This document shows positions 10,681 through 20,167 of a stretch of DNA of 64,000 nucleotides, piece after piece; the first letter of the stretch is position 1, and each line of letters begins with the position of its first letter. The notes below the pieces were generated by a model that saw nothing but the letters and a program-made list of their open reading frames with translations, did no database searches and was not told where the DNA came from. The translations under genes were made by a program, and so were the position numbers. This stretch comes from Trametes villosa (taxonomy: Eukaryota > Basidiomycota > Agaricomycetes > Polyporales > Polyporaceae). The stretch spans positions 3,720,001-3,784,000 of the forward strand of contig PUDQ02000003.1 in the NCBI GenBank assembly GCA_002964805.2, written 5' to 3'.

Positions 10681-11880
10681 CTGCTTCATCGCCTCGATCT
10701 GCGCGGCGAGCTGCCTCTGCCCTTCGAGGAGCTGGGCGATGATGTCGACCTGACTGGCCGACACCGTTGCTTCGGTAGCGGCGGCTGCGGTGTCCGAGGG
10801 AGCTTCCTCCTCGGTCGCTGCCACGCGCTGCTTCTTCGGCTGACCCATGTACTTGCTCTGGCAAACCACCTCGCGGTGGCCCGTCCTTCCGCACCACGCG
10901 CAGATGTCGCGCTCGTGGTTGCCGTCGCGCTTGTTGTGGGCGGTCGACCCACAGCCGAAGCACTTGCCTGTCATCGACTTGATGAAGGCCTCACGGGTGC
11001 GGGTCGAGTCGATGTCCATCGCGTTCGGATCTTTGAACGGGGTGGTCGGGGTCGTGGTCGTGGTGGTGCCGAAGCGGGGGAACGAGGACGGCTTGCCCTG
11101 TTCGCGTGCCTTCTCGGCCTTGCGCTGCCGAGCACGGAAGTCGAAGTCCGTGGCGACGGTGATGAGGTCATCGAGGGTGCCGGTACTGCGCTCGGTTTGA
11201 GCGAGCAGGTCCTTGATGTTGCTGGCGAGGTGCTCATAGAAACGGTCGCGGAGGTCGGCGTCCGAATAGCCGGTGCGGCCCATGATCTCCTTGAACTTGG
11301 CGGCGTACTCGGGAAGGGTCTTGCTTCCCTGCCACAAGGTGGCGAGCGCGTTCTTGGCGTCGACCACCTCGGAGGACGTCTCGAAGCGCGCTTTGAACGC
11401 CTTCCGGAACTCATTCCAATTGTCCTGGAAGGGGCGCTTGGCGGGTGTGGATTCCGCGACCAGCTCGAGGTAGGGTGTTCCCCAGATGGCCGCTTCGTCC
11501 TGGAGGTAGGTGAGGGCGGCGAGGATCCATCTCTGATCATTGACCTCGTAGCCGCCTTCCACCTGGTTGTTGAGAAGGGGCCCGGTGGACATGGCGTAGG
11601 CTGTGAAGGCGGCAAGGAACCGCCGTGCGTCGGCGCTAGAGGTTCCTTTGAAAGGGGTGGGCTTCTGGATGGCCTTATCCAGGAAGCGTGCGGGAGGGGC
11701 AGCAACTGCGGGGGCGGCGGCGGGACCTGGGCCGGCGGTGCCTTCGGCTGCTTCGCCTTGTGCCGGGGTCCGCGGGGTGAGGGTCTGAACTAGTTCCGTA
11801 AGCGACGCGGTGAGGGTAGCGAGGGAGGCCTGGATGTGGGCCTGCCCGTCGATGAGTCCTTGGATCGCTTCTGTCGACAT
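10672..11880 (-). CDS. gag: Gypsy Gag capsid protein
   Basis: A single 402-residue frame from ATG 11880. It has an N-terminal helical region (MSTEAIQGLIDGQAHIQ), a Pro/Ala-rich linker, a retrotransposon Gag capsid domain (from about TPFKGTSSADARRFL to DFDFRARQRKAE), a T-rich linker, then two Cys/His knuckles: an atypical CFGCGSTAH motif and a canonical CX2CX4HX4C knuckle (CAWCGRTGHREVVC). A C-terminal coiled-coil-like tail ends EAMKQAF. It would assemble virus-like particles and bind the element RNA. Its stop overlaps the pol frame. The plus-strand ORF at 10657-11793 is its shadow. Confidence 0.95.
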   Translation of the reverse strand: MSTEAIQGLIDGQAHIQASLATLTASLTELVQTLTPRTPAQGEAAEGTAGPGPAAAPAVAAPPARFLDKAIQKPTPFKGTSSADARRFLAAFTAYAMSTGPLLNNQVEGGYEVNDQRWILAALTYLQDEAAIWGTPYLELVAESTPAKRPFQDNWNEFRKAFKARFETSSEVVDAKNALATLWQGSKTLPEYAAKFKEIMGRTGYSDADLRDRFYEHLASNIKDLLAQTERSTGTLDDLITVATDFDFRARQRKAEKAREQGKPSSFPRFGTTTTTTPTTPFKDPNAMDIDSTRTREAFIKSMTGKCFGCGSTAHNKRDGNHERDICAWCGRTGHREVVCQSKYMGQPKKQRVAATEEEAPSDTAAAATEATVSASQVDIIAQLLEGQRQLAAQIEAMKQAF

Positions 11881-12618
11881 GATGGGCGACGGGGGAGGTT
11901 CGGGGGTAGGGGTGCGAGGCGACGATGGACCGGGTGATGCGGGAGCCGGTGTGAGAGGAGCCGGCGTTGGCGGTGCAGGTGTGGGAGCTCGTGTGTCAGG
12001 GAGCGGGGTGAACTCCGGGAGGAATTCGCTGATCTGGCTAAGGGAGGTGGGTTGGAGACGCGGGGTGGTTTCGTCGTTGAATAGGTTCTCCGGCGAGGTG
12101 ATGGAGTAGAGACGGTTTGGACAGGGGAACCGAGCGCAGTCTGCCCAGAGGTCCTCGTCGTCGCGGAAGACGTCAACCTTGTCGTCGCGATCGTAGGCGT
12201 GGACTTTGTTGGCGCACTCAAGATCCAGGATGTCCTCTCCCGATCTCGGGACTTAATCTGCAGATTTCGCTACCCGACACTGACTGCTCAGCCTCCTCGG
12301 CCTATTGCTGTGTCCTTTTACCACAAGGGACACGAGCCCAAGGGTAACCTGCCTTGGCTTCCTATTGCCGCGTTTCTTTGCCTCCTACACCCGAAGGTGC
12401 ACTCGTTACAACCAACACCGGATTTTACACTGCGGGTTAGGCAGATTCCGCGTATTGTACCAATCAAAAGATCGGCAAGCCCGGGGTTGCGCCCTGACCG
12501 TTACTCCGAGGTGACAAAGCGCGTGCGCAAGGGGTACCAACACAGGGGGTGATCACGAAGCAGAAAGGACTTACGTGTGAGGGAGGATCTGGTCGGCAGA
12601 TCTCCGGCACGGTGGGGG
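11881..12618. other. Gypsy 5' leader
   Basis: About 740 bp between gag and the primer-binding site. I see no conserved protein in it, only short open frames. A leader of this size commonly holds packaging signals, but none can be recognised by eye. Confidence 0.6.
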
Positions 12619-12628
12619 ATCTTGACCT
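12619..12628 (-). other. Putative self-priming primer-binding site
   Basis: Two bases inside the 5' LTR end, the sense strand reads AGGTCAAGAT. This is the exact complement of ATCTTGACCT, which lies in the LTR (12839-12830) about 34 bp downstream of the TATA box, at the expected RNA start. No tRNA-type TGG start is present. This matches the Tf1/sushi self-priming arrangement. Confidence 0.6.
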
Positions 12629-12630
12629 AA

Positions 12631-13087
12631 TGTCGCGGAGCTAGGCCCGGCGCGACGAGGTACTGCACACAACTAAGAAAACTAAAACGATCTAACTCCC
12701 GGGGTGGTGGACGAAGGTCTCACAACACCTGAGCGTAGGTTCTCACGGCGAATCTAGCCCAAAGACCAAGTTAACATTCAGAACATAAGAGCGAATACAA
12801 AACAAGGCTTACCTAGCCCAAAGACCAAGAGGTCAAGATGAGGGCTAGGGTCGCTACAGGGGGTCCTTATATACTAAGCAAGGGGAGCCAAACATGTACA
12901 AACGTAGAGGTGGTCTGTGCGCACAATGCACTCAACCTGCAGGTAGGGGTCAGGTGATGAGTCACGTGATCTATCTACTCTATCTCTAAGTCCCGTGCAT
13001 GCTAAGTACCGTAGAATGGCCGTAGAAAAGCAGGAAAAATGCGGAAAAATATGGAAAAATACAGGGCGTCTAGTCGTCTCCACAACA
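12631..13087 (-). repeat. Gypsy 5' LTR with promoter
   Basis: A 457-bp LTR acting as the promoter of the minus-strand element. TATATAAGG lies at 12873-12865; the predicted transcript start is near 12839. Confidence 0.95.
12865..12873 (-). promoter_or_regulatory. LTR TATA box
   Basis: TATATAAGG on the minus strand, about 34 bp upstream of the predicted RNA 5' end at the sequence complementary to the primer-binding site. Confidence 0.65.
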
Positions 13088-13092
13088 ACCGC
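13088..13092. repeat. Target site duplication ACCGC (right)
   Basis: Exact copy of 6456-6460 directly after the 5' LTR. Confidence 0.92.
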
Positions 13093-13960
13093 CATCGACC
13101 TGACTTCCTGCCCGAGCGTCCTCTTGCCGCTGCGAGATCTCGCCTGGCACGCAACGGGCAGGGGACAGACAAGGCGCGTACACCGGGTCTAGCGCGGAAC
13201 CAGAGTGTACACATATCAGCAAGCGAGTTGCGGGAGACTCACAACGTAAGATCGCTCGTCCGGGCAGCGTGCTTGTCAGATGTGTCTGACCTCGCTTGCG
13301 GGAGATCGCGGTGTCCACGACCAGGCCTAACGAGACGTATCGACCCTGCCTTCGATTTCCCGTGTGTCTCCGCCGGCTGTACTACCACGCCCGCAAAACA
13401 GGTGCTGTCGCCGCGCACTGCGCACTGCGCACGAACGGTATCGTCGAGGTCTCGGACACGTTGAGGCCCCTGCGTGTGCCCTACAGAACAGTCTGCAGAT
13501 GCGCAGGGCACATCCGTCCGCCGCCCGCGAGACCACAGGCGAGGGGACGCACCTCGAATCCCAAGTACACGACACGGGCGGACGCGAGCCGAGCAGGCGT
13601 GCATCGCGGCACGGGCCCCGCTCCTCCCACGAGCGATACACAAGATCCTGGCAGAATGATACATCAGCAATTGTAACTAGAGATCACCCGTGATGCATCA
13701 CCAATTGTAAGCACAGACGTCGATGATGCATCATCCATTTGTACCACAAATAGGAGCGCCCGGTCTTGTACATACCTGAGCTAGCCGCGTGCGAAGGAAA
13801 CACAAGCAAACATACCGGAGGCGTCTGTGTAGCTGCTCTATGTCACGCAGGCGTCATATTCCAAACATGTCCCCTTTCGGTCATGGCGCTTCCTGGGACA
13901 GGCCCGCGTCTTGTCTCAAGCGTACAGAATGGCGAGGCGCGACTGATGGCGGAGGCGTAA
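13093..13960. other. Non-coding, continuation of the sequence interrupted by Gypsy
   Basis: Continues the GC-rich sequence broken at 6460. No gene seen. From about 13650 it changes to an AT-richer stretch with repeated GATGCATCA palindromes, listed separately. Confidence 0.45.
13650..13735. repeat. Cluster of TGATGCATCA-type palindromes
   Basis: Within about 85 bp: TGATACATCA, GTGATGCATCAC and GATGATGCATCATC, separated by CAATTGTAA-like spacers at about 30-bp spacing. A similar cluster in the same orientation is at 36110-36235, also beside GC-rich non-coding DNA. Confidence 0.55.
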
Positions 13961-15600
13961 GGGGAACGCGGGCGGAAGCATGCGCGGTCCGGCACAGAGA
14001 GGGTGCGGGCGCAGACGGAGGGCGTAGGGAGGGAGGCGGAGGCGGAGGGCAGGGGAGGGCTAGAGAGGGGGCGTATAGAGAGGGCGGGGAAAGGCGGGCG
14101 TAAGCAGGGCGCGGGCGCGGGAAAGGCCGGGGGGCGTAGGAAAGCAGGCGAAGGCGGAGGGCGTAGGGAGGGAGGCGCAGGCAAAGGGTGTAGGGCGCGG
14201 GCGCGGGAGAAGGCGGGCGCGAGGACGCAGGCGACGCGAGGAGGCGGGGGTGCAGGCTGAGGGCGTATGGCGCGAGCGCGGGAGAAGGCAGGCGTGGGGG
14301 AAGGCAGGCGTGGGGGAAGGCAGGTGTGGGGGAAGGCGGGCGTGGGGGAAGGCAGGCGGGCGCGGGGGAAGGCAGGCGGGCGCGGGGGAAGGCAGGCGGG
14401 CGCGGGGGAAGGCAGGCGGGCGCGGGGGAAGGCAGGCGGCGCGAGGAGGCAGGCGGCGCGGGAGGCGGGTGGCTGAGGGCGATGGCCCCGAGCGCGTGGC
14501 AGGCGGCGTGGGGGAAGGCGGCGCAGCATGGCGCTGTGGGCAGGCGGGCGCTGGGGAAGGCGGGCGGCGCGGGGGAAGGCAGGCGGGCGCGGGGGAAGGC
14601 AGGCGGGCGCGGGGGAAGGCAGGCGGGCGCGGGGGAAGGCAGGCGGCGCGAGGAGGCAGGCGGCGCGAGGAGGCGGGGGTGCAGGCTGAGGGCGTATGGC
14701 CCGAGCGCGGGAGAAGGCGGGCGTGGGGGAAGGCGGGCGCGGGGGAAGGCAGGCGGGCGCGGGGGAAGGCAGGCGGGCGCGGGGGAAGGCAGGCGGGCGC
14801 GGGGGAAGGCAGGCGGGCGCGGGGGAAGGCAGGCGGCGCGAGGAGGCAGGCGGCGCGAGGAGGCGGGGGTGCAGGCTGAGGGCGTATGGCCCGAGCGCGG
14901 GAGAAGGCGGGCGTGGGGGAAGGCGGGCGCGGGGGAAGGCAGGCGGGCGCGGGGGAAGGCAGGCGGGCGCGGGGGAAGGCAGGCGGGCGCGGGGGAAGGC
15001 AGGCGGCGCGAGGAGGCGCGGGCGCAGGCGGGCAGGCGCGGGCGCGGGCACGGGCAGGGGGGCGGGCGAGGGCACGGGCAGGGGGGCGGGCGCGGGGAGG
15101 CAAGCGTAGGTAAAGATGGGCGGGAAGCAGCGCAGGGGAGGCGCAGGCCGACGGTGTCAGGAGCCTGGCGCGGGCGGAGGGCGTAGGGAGGCGGGTGGAG
15201 GCATAGGGGAGGCTGCAGAACGGGTGCCATACAGAGAGCGCGAGGGAACGCAGGTGCGGGGAGGCGGGCGTAGGGAGGCTGGCGGAGGGGAATGCTAGGG
15301 GAATAGGGAGGCGGGTGTGGCAGGCGCAGGGTGGCAGGCGTGGCAGGCGTAGGGAGGCAGGCGCAGGCGGAGGGGAGGGGGCCGGACGAATGGCGTACAG
15401 AGAGCGCAGGGGAGACGGACGCGGGCGCGGGCGCGGGGAGGCGGGCGCGGGCGCGGGGAGGCGGGCGTAGGGAGGTAGGTAGAGGCGTAGGGGAAGGCGC
15501 GGGGAAGGCGGGCGCGAGAGCAAGGAGACGGGCGTAGGGAGCCAGGGGGGCGGACGAGGGCGTGTAGGAGGCAGGCGCAGGGGAAGGTGCGGGGAAGAGG
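13960..15600. repeat. GC-rich minisatellite, 20-bp unit with higher-order repeat
   Basis: Purine-rich on the plus strand. The core unit is 20 bp (GGCGGGCGCGGGGGAAGGCA) in runs around 14325-14450, 14575-14650, 14735-14840 and 14935-15010. A longer block containing GCAGGCTGAGGGCGTATGG recurs at 14252, 14681 and 14871, giving a 190-bp higher-order repeat between the last two. The right part (15100-15600) is a degenerate variant (GGCGGGCGTAGGGAGG). The unit length is not a multiple of three and it has no stop in any minus frame, so long ORFs of up to 599 codons here are artefacts. Confidence 0.93.
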
Positions 15601-16480
15601 AGTCCTAGATGGACCCGTCTCCGGTCGTTGCTCCATCGCAAAGCGGGTTGACTGATCTCCTGCTTGACTGTGCCGTTCATTACCTGGCCGAATCAGCACA
15701 CGGAGAGACAACGTACGAGGTTTCCGCCGAGTGCGTCGTAGATCTCAGCGAGCCCGTCGACCCGCAAGTGCATCCCAGCACTGGTCTCTTCGTTCGTCTT
15801 GCAATCGGCTGAGGATGTGGTCGAACGTGAGGCCCACCCGGTCCCCAGACGCTCCCACCTATCCCGCCCATGCCCACCAAGCCCCGCGGTAGAAACGTTG
15901 GCCGTCTCCGGGCCCCGACGAGCTCGTCGGCCGAGCTGCACTGGCTTGGGTGGGAGAAGGTCTCGACGGCAAGGGAGGGGTGTCCTGGGCGCAGTGATGG
16001 TCGATGTCGTAGTTCAGAGTTGCCGCACAGCCGCTGACCCAGACAATATGGGGAAGGAGTTGGTAGGAGTAGGTGAGTGAGTTATCGCGAGTAAGGTTCA
16101 GGAGGCAAGACTCTGACGCACTAACAAGCATGTGACCGCATCGTTGTTGAATTCTCACACGAGCGTCTGAGCCGTCCTCATCATGAGGCACAGTCGGCTT
16201 TTCGAGATCGATATCGAAGAGAATATTATTGAAAGCGCTAGGTAGGATGCAGGTGTAAAGACAGGAGGTGCACGGAGCTACAAGAGTAAGAGATAGATGC
16301 AGAATATGTGGCTATGGAAAGGAACACTTAGGACGGCGAGAGCAGGACGGCGAGAGCGAAGTACAACGGCGCACATATTGCGATTAGCATGACATACCAG
16401 CAAGCGCGAGAGATATACGAAACCACGAGCAAGAATGAGAGGCAGTCGCTCCGTAACGGAGTACAACGACGTGAATACCG
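15601..16480. other. Non-coding flank downstream of KDZ gene
   Basis: About 880 bp without a supportable gene. It should contain the 3' end of the KDZ element. I looked for an inverted repeat with the 20.2-23 kb side and found none by eye. Confidence 0.4.
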
Positions 16481-19400
16481 CTAAACGTCCCCGGCCGCGG
16501 GCCCGCTGACGTCGTCGCTCCCAAGAGATACCCACAACGCGACATCTTTCCACGCGCTGTCGCAGGACTCGCGCATTGACGCACGAGTGGCAGCTTGGCG
16601 GTACGCATACGCGTTTGTTCCCTCGCGATAGTCGGGGCGATCCGGAAAGCGGCCATCGACGAAGCCCGCCCACTTGCCCTCGACGTATTGATGGTATGCC
16701 ACAACACGTCGCATTTCCTCCTGGAGAAGGATGACTTCCTCCGACCAACGACGCGCCCGCGCGCGAGCTTTGCACCACTCGACGCGCAGAGCTGAGGGTG
16801 TGTGGTAAGCACTGAGGCACCTATGCAAAGCCTGACATGTACGTACACTCTTGCAGGCTGTCGCCCAACTTTCCGGCCTCCATTTGAAGGGTTCCGGGGG
16901 TGGACGCCGATTGCCAGATCCACGAGACGGCCCGGCGACCCTCTGATTGGCCGTCGTCCCCTTCGGTGACGTGGCGGATGTCGGATTGCCGGAGAGGACG
17001 AAGTTGGGCCAGAAGAGTCTTGTCGGCGATGTAGGGGGACAGCGCGAGCAGGGCAGCATAAGCCAAACGGTACCGTTCCGCGTCGAGGCCGATTTTGGCG
17101 TCGACGCCCTTGACGACACTCTGCGCGCGGGTGTTCGCGCGCTGTCCGCGCACGAAGCTAGCCTTGAACTTGTACATGTGCGTCCGGAGCTCGAGGTGCC
17201 CGCGGAGATCGCCGAGAGCGTCGAAAGCCTGGCCTACCCGGAGCCGCCACTCATGATCGAGCAAGGCGGCAGGCACGAGGATGGCGGGGTGCGCGGAGGA
17301 CGGGAGCAGCAGGGGAATATCGTAAGCGAGGTTGGCAGATTCGTCCGCGCTGCGGCGCGCACGCTCCGCGGCCGCATCGGGCATGTAGAGTTGCTGAAGC
17401 TGAGTCCAAGCGTCGATGCGCCGCTTCAGTGCGTTCTCCCGCTCCAACGCGCGCGCGCGCTGAAGATCGGTGGCGTGCACAGGAAGCGTCTCGGCTTCGG
17501 CCTTCATCCGGTGCCTGTAGGCCATGTTAGCAGGTTCAGCGTGTGCGGGATGATATTAGGACGTACTGCAAGTCTTCGAGCTCCAAGCCCCAGATAATCA
17601 GACCGCTCGCCGAGCACATCTGAGCCGTCGTCTCGCGAGTTGTCGCCGTGCGCTGCAGGGCCTGTTCTTCCTCGGCGAGCTGCCGCCGGATCGAAGCCTG
17701 GGTGATTGCTGTGGCAGATGATGAGCGCGATGTCGACAGTTGCGTGCACGTTACTTACAAGGCCTCTTCAACAAGAACGGGTTTGGCTGCGTACGGTCAC
17801 CCTCCCACTTTTCGACCGCGTCTTGCCACTCGCGTGTCGCCGCTTCGGGAAGCGCAGCATTGAAGTCCCGGAATGCCGTAATCTGTAAGTTGGCCTCGGG
17901 GACGGCCTTCTTGACCTTGTCGAGGAGCGTGCGTGCTATGCGGGCAAAGTTGTCAGAAGGGAGACTACAGAAAGAGGTAAAAGCTTACCCATTCGACATG
18001 TCTTCTGCCAGTTGTGGTCGCCGAAGATGTCGTCAAGAGCATCGCGCCTGGATCCAGGACCCATCTCCTTGGTACTGGACGCCGCCGGGTTCATCTGGCT
18101 CCAGGTGCGCTCAATGCCTTCGCCGTCGTTACGGGCAGACGCGGGGAGGTATTGCAAGTTGTAGTCGGCGCGACATTGCTCACGATGAGCGTTGATGTGG
18201 AACTTCGGGATCGCCCAGGTGATCTCATGCGAGGAGATGTCGTAGCCGTAAGACGCGAACCGTTTGTTGAGGTTGCGGTCGTATGAACAGGCAATGTCGT
18301 AAGACGCCGTGATTTGCGGGGGCGTGTTATGCTGTAATGACGAATTGAAGAGGTAGTCGATATTGACGAAGCTGGAAGATTGGTCAGTGCTGAGGACACG
18401 CACGTAGAAGGCAACCGACGTACCGCTCTCCCTTCTGCAGGTCGCCGGTAGAACATGGACGCTTCATCTCGTGGCGAGCGCAGATGACACTCGCCAGCCC
18501 GGTTGCAGCCAAAGAAGCGGATCCTTTCAGAGTGGCGAGCTTGACGGCGTCGTGGTTGTTGCAGTGAGTTGTCGCTTCGGGGGCGGGCGCATCGAAGGCT
18601 CTCAGGTGAGCTTTGTACGCGTTCTCCTCGACGATGTATGCGGAGCCTTGGTTGAGGCTGGGATCAACGGCGTCCGTCGACACCATCCTCCGCTTGAGGC
18701 GGAAGTTGGCGTCGATTGCCAAGAACGCTCGATAGATCCACCTGAAGATCCATCAGGGTCAGCATCAACATCAAAAATCATGGCTACATCACGTACCGTG
18801 TCCCCCATGGAGCTGCCTTCCAGTCCTTTGGCAAGTTCTTGCCCGGCTGAGGACAAGCAGGGCACTCCACAGCGCATGAGCCCTCGTGCTGCTCAGCTAG
18901 GCCAAAAGGCGAGTGGCCCCTGCCAGAGCGTTTGAGCATCTTGAGGTGTCTCCACTGCCGCGACATCATCATCAACGCCATGTATCGATCCTAGGTCTCT
19001 TTCAGTATCCGTACCGGTCCAGTACAGTTCTGATGACATACCTTAGGGACGTTCGTGCCCGTATTGTCAGTGCGTCGCGCCAGCGTCTGATAGTACTCCC
19101 ACCCGCTTATCTTCGACTGCACCGATAGTAGATGGAATGTTTCGAGGACGCCGAACGTCGCAGCGGTCTTGGGATCAGACGATGTCGCAGGGAACCACCG
19201 CGCACGGAGTAGCTGAATATAGTGGGGAAGAGCGCCCTCGCAGCCGCAGAAGTCGAGCGAAATCTCGTGGACGCCAGTCAAGTCGAGAAGCACGAAGTCG
19301 TCCGCATGGCACGGGACCGGGTGCACGCACTCCTCGCCGGGTGCATGGCCCAGCTGGACCCTCAAACCCAGCGCCTTAAGCGAAACGCGCTCGAAGTGAG

Positions 19401-20167
19401 TCTTCCGCCAAACCTGAAGACATCGGTCAGTGATCACACAAGTAGCGGTCAGAAACTCGAGAGCCTCACCCTAATACGATGATACGGATGGCGCGAGTGA
19501 TACTGAACCACGCACCCACGACAAAACAGCCTGAGGTCGTCGCAGTCGAGACAGCGGTGGAGCTCGACGTCGGCGACACCGCACGTCGGGCAGGGGGAGT
19601 CTGCGAACTCTCCGCGGCCTTCAAGCCGCAACAGCTCGTCAAGGTAATGAGGAACTTCCGGAATCCATTGAAGCAGCGGCCGGTCCTATCAGCCCACGAC
19701 AGGTTAGCGACATGTCGGACCAAAGGGGCCACGGAACTTACCCCAGCGGTACGCCTCCGCGGCCCAGCGTCGTGTTCGATGTCTTCGGTACGCTCCAGGA
19801 AGTAGCTCAGATCAGAGTTCGAGGAATGGAAGGAACGAAAGGAGGCGTTATCGTCCTCGTATACGGAAGGAGCGACTGTAGCGAGGGAGGGTAAGGACGA
19901 GGAGCGTGGTCGTTTGGTAGGAACGGCAGGGACGTCGACATAGGAGGTCTTGACGGAGGGACGGGCGGTGTCGTGGCACCAGTCGACGTGGCGATGCCTC
20001 TCGAAGGTCGTCGAGGATTGCGCGTCTTTGTGGGTGGCGGTAGACTTGTCGTCGTCGGCGTCCTCATCCGCATAGCGCGTGGTCTGCCAGTTGCTGCGAG
20101 TACGTTTGGGCATACCGCGTCGCGAGCGGAACCAGCCCTTCAGCCGCTCGAATACGGAGACGGCCAT
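16481..20167 (-). CDS. KDZ transposase with CxC2-type cysteine cluster
   Basis: Multi-exon gene from ATG 20167 to TAG 16483-16481, roughly 1,000 residues or more. The order is: a disordered basic N-terminus; WIPEVPHYLDELLRLEGRG followed by a cysteine cluster (CPTCG, HRCLDCDDLRLFCRGC, H..HP.H) of the CxC2 type linked to KDZ proteins; YIQLLRARWFPATSSDPKTA; the RNase H-like core with ASYDIACSYDRNL, IPKFHINAHREQC and GEGIERTWSQMN, which likely supply the acidic metal ligands; then a helical C-terminus (ARARARRWSEEVILLQEEM). These features define the Kyakuja-Dileera-Zisupton class, common in agaricomycetes. Exons join without visible stops, so the gene may be intact. Element ends were not found. 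Confidence 0.88.

Larger units (their letters stand above)
6461..13087 (-). mobile_element. Complete Ty3/Gypsy LTR retrotransposon (chromovirus)
   Basis: A 6,627-bp element in minus orientation. Two 457-bp LTRs (TG...CA ends) differ at only two positions and are flanked by the ACCGC target duplication, so insertion is recent. In sense order it has: 5' LTR, primer-binding site, a leader of about 740 bp (11881-12618), gag, pol in the -1 frame (protease, reverse transcriptase, RNase H, integrase, chromodomain), polypurine tract, 3' LTR. Both frames are undamaged, so it may still be active. The C-terminal chromodomain places it among chromoviruses, which are thought to target chromatin marks. Confidence 0.96.

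Noticed and set aside
10657..11793. Plus-strand ORF of 378 codons
   Set aside because: Antisense shadow of Gypsy gag.
13843..15680. Minus-strand ORFs of 599, 487 and 410 codons, Pro/Ala/Arg-rich
   Set aside because: They are three frames of the same 20-bp minisatellite, which has no stop codons on that strand.
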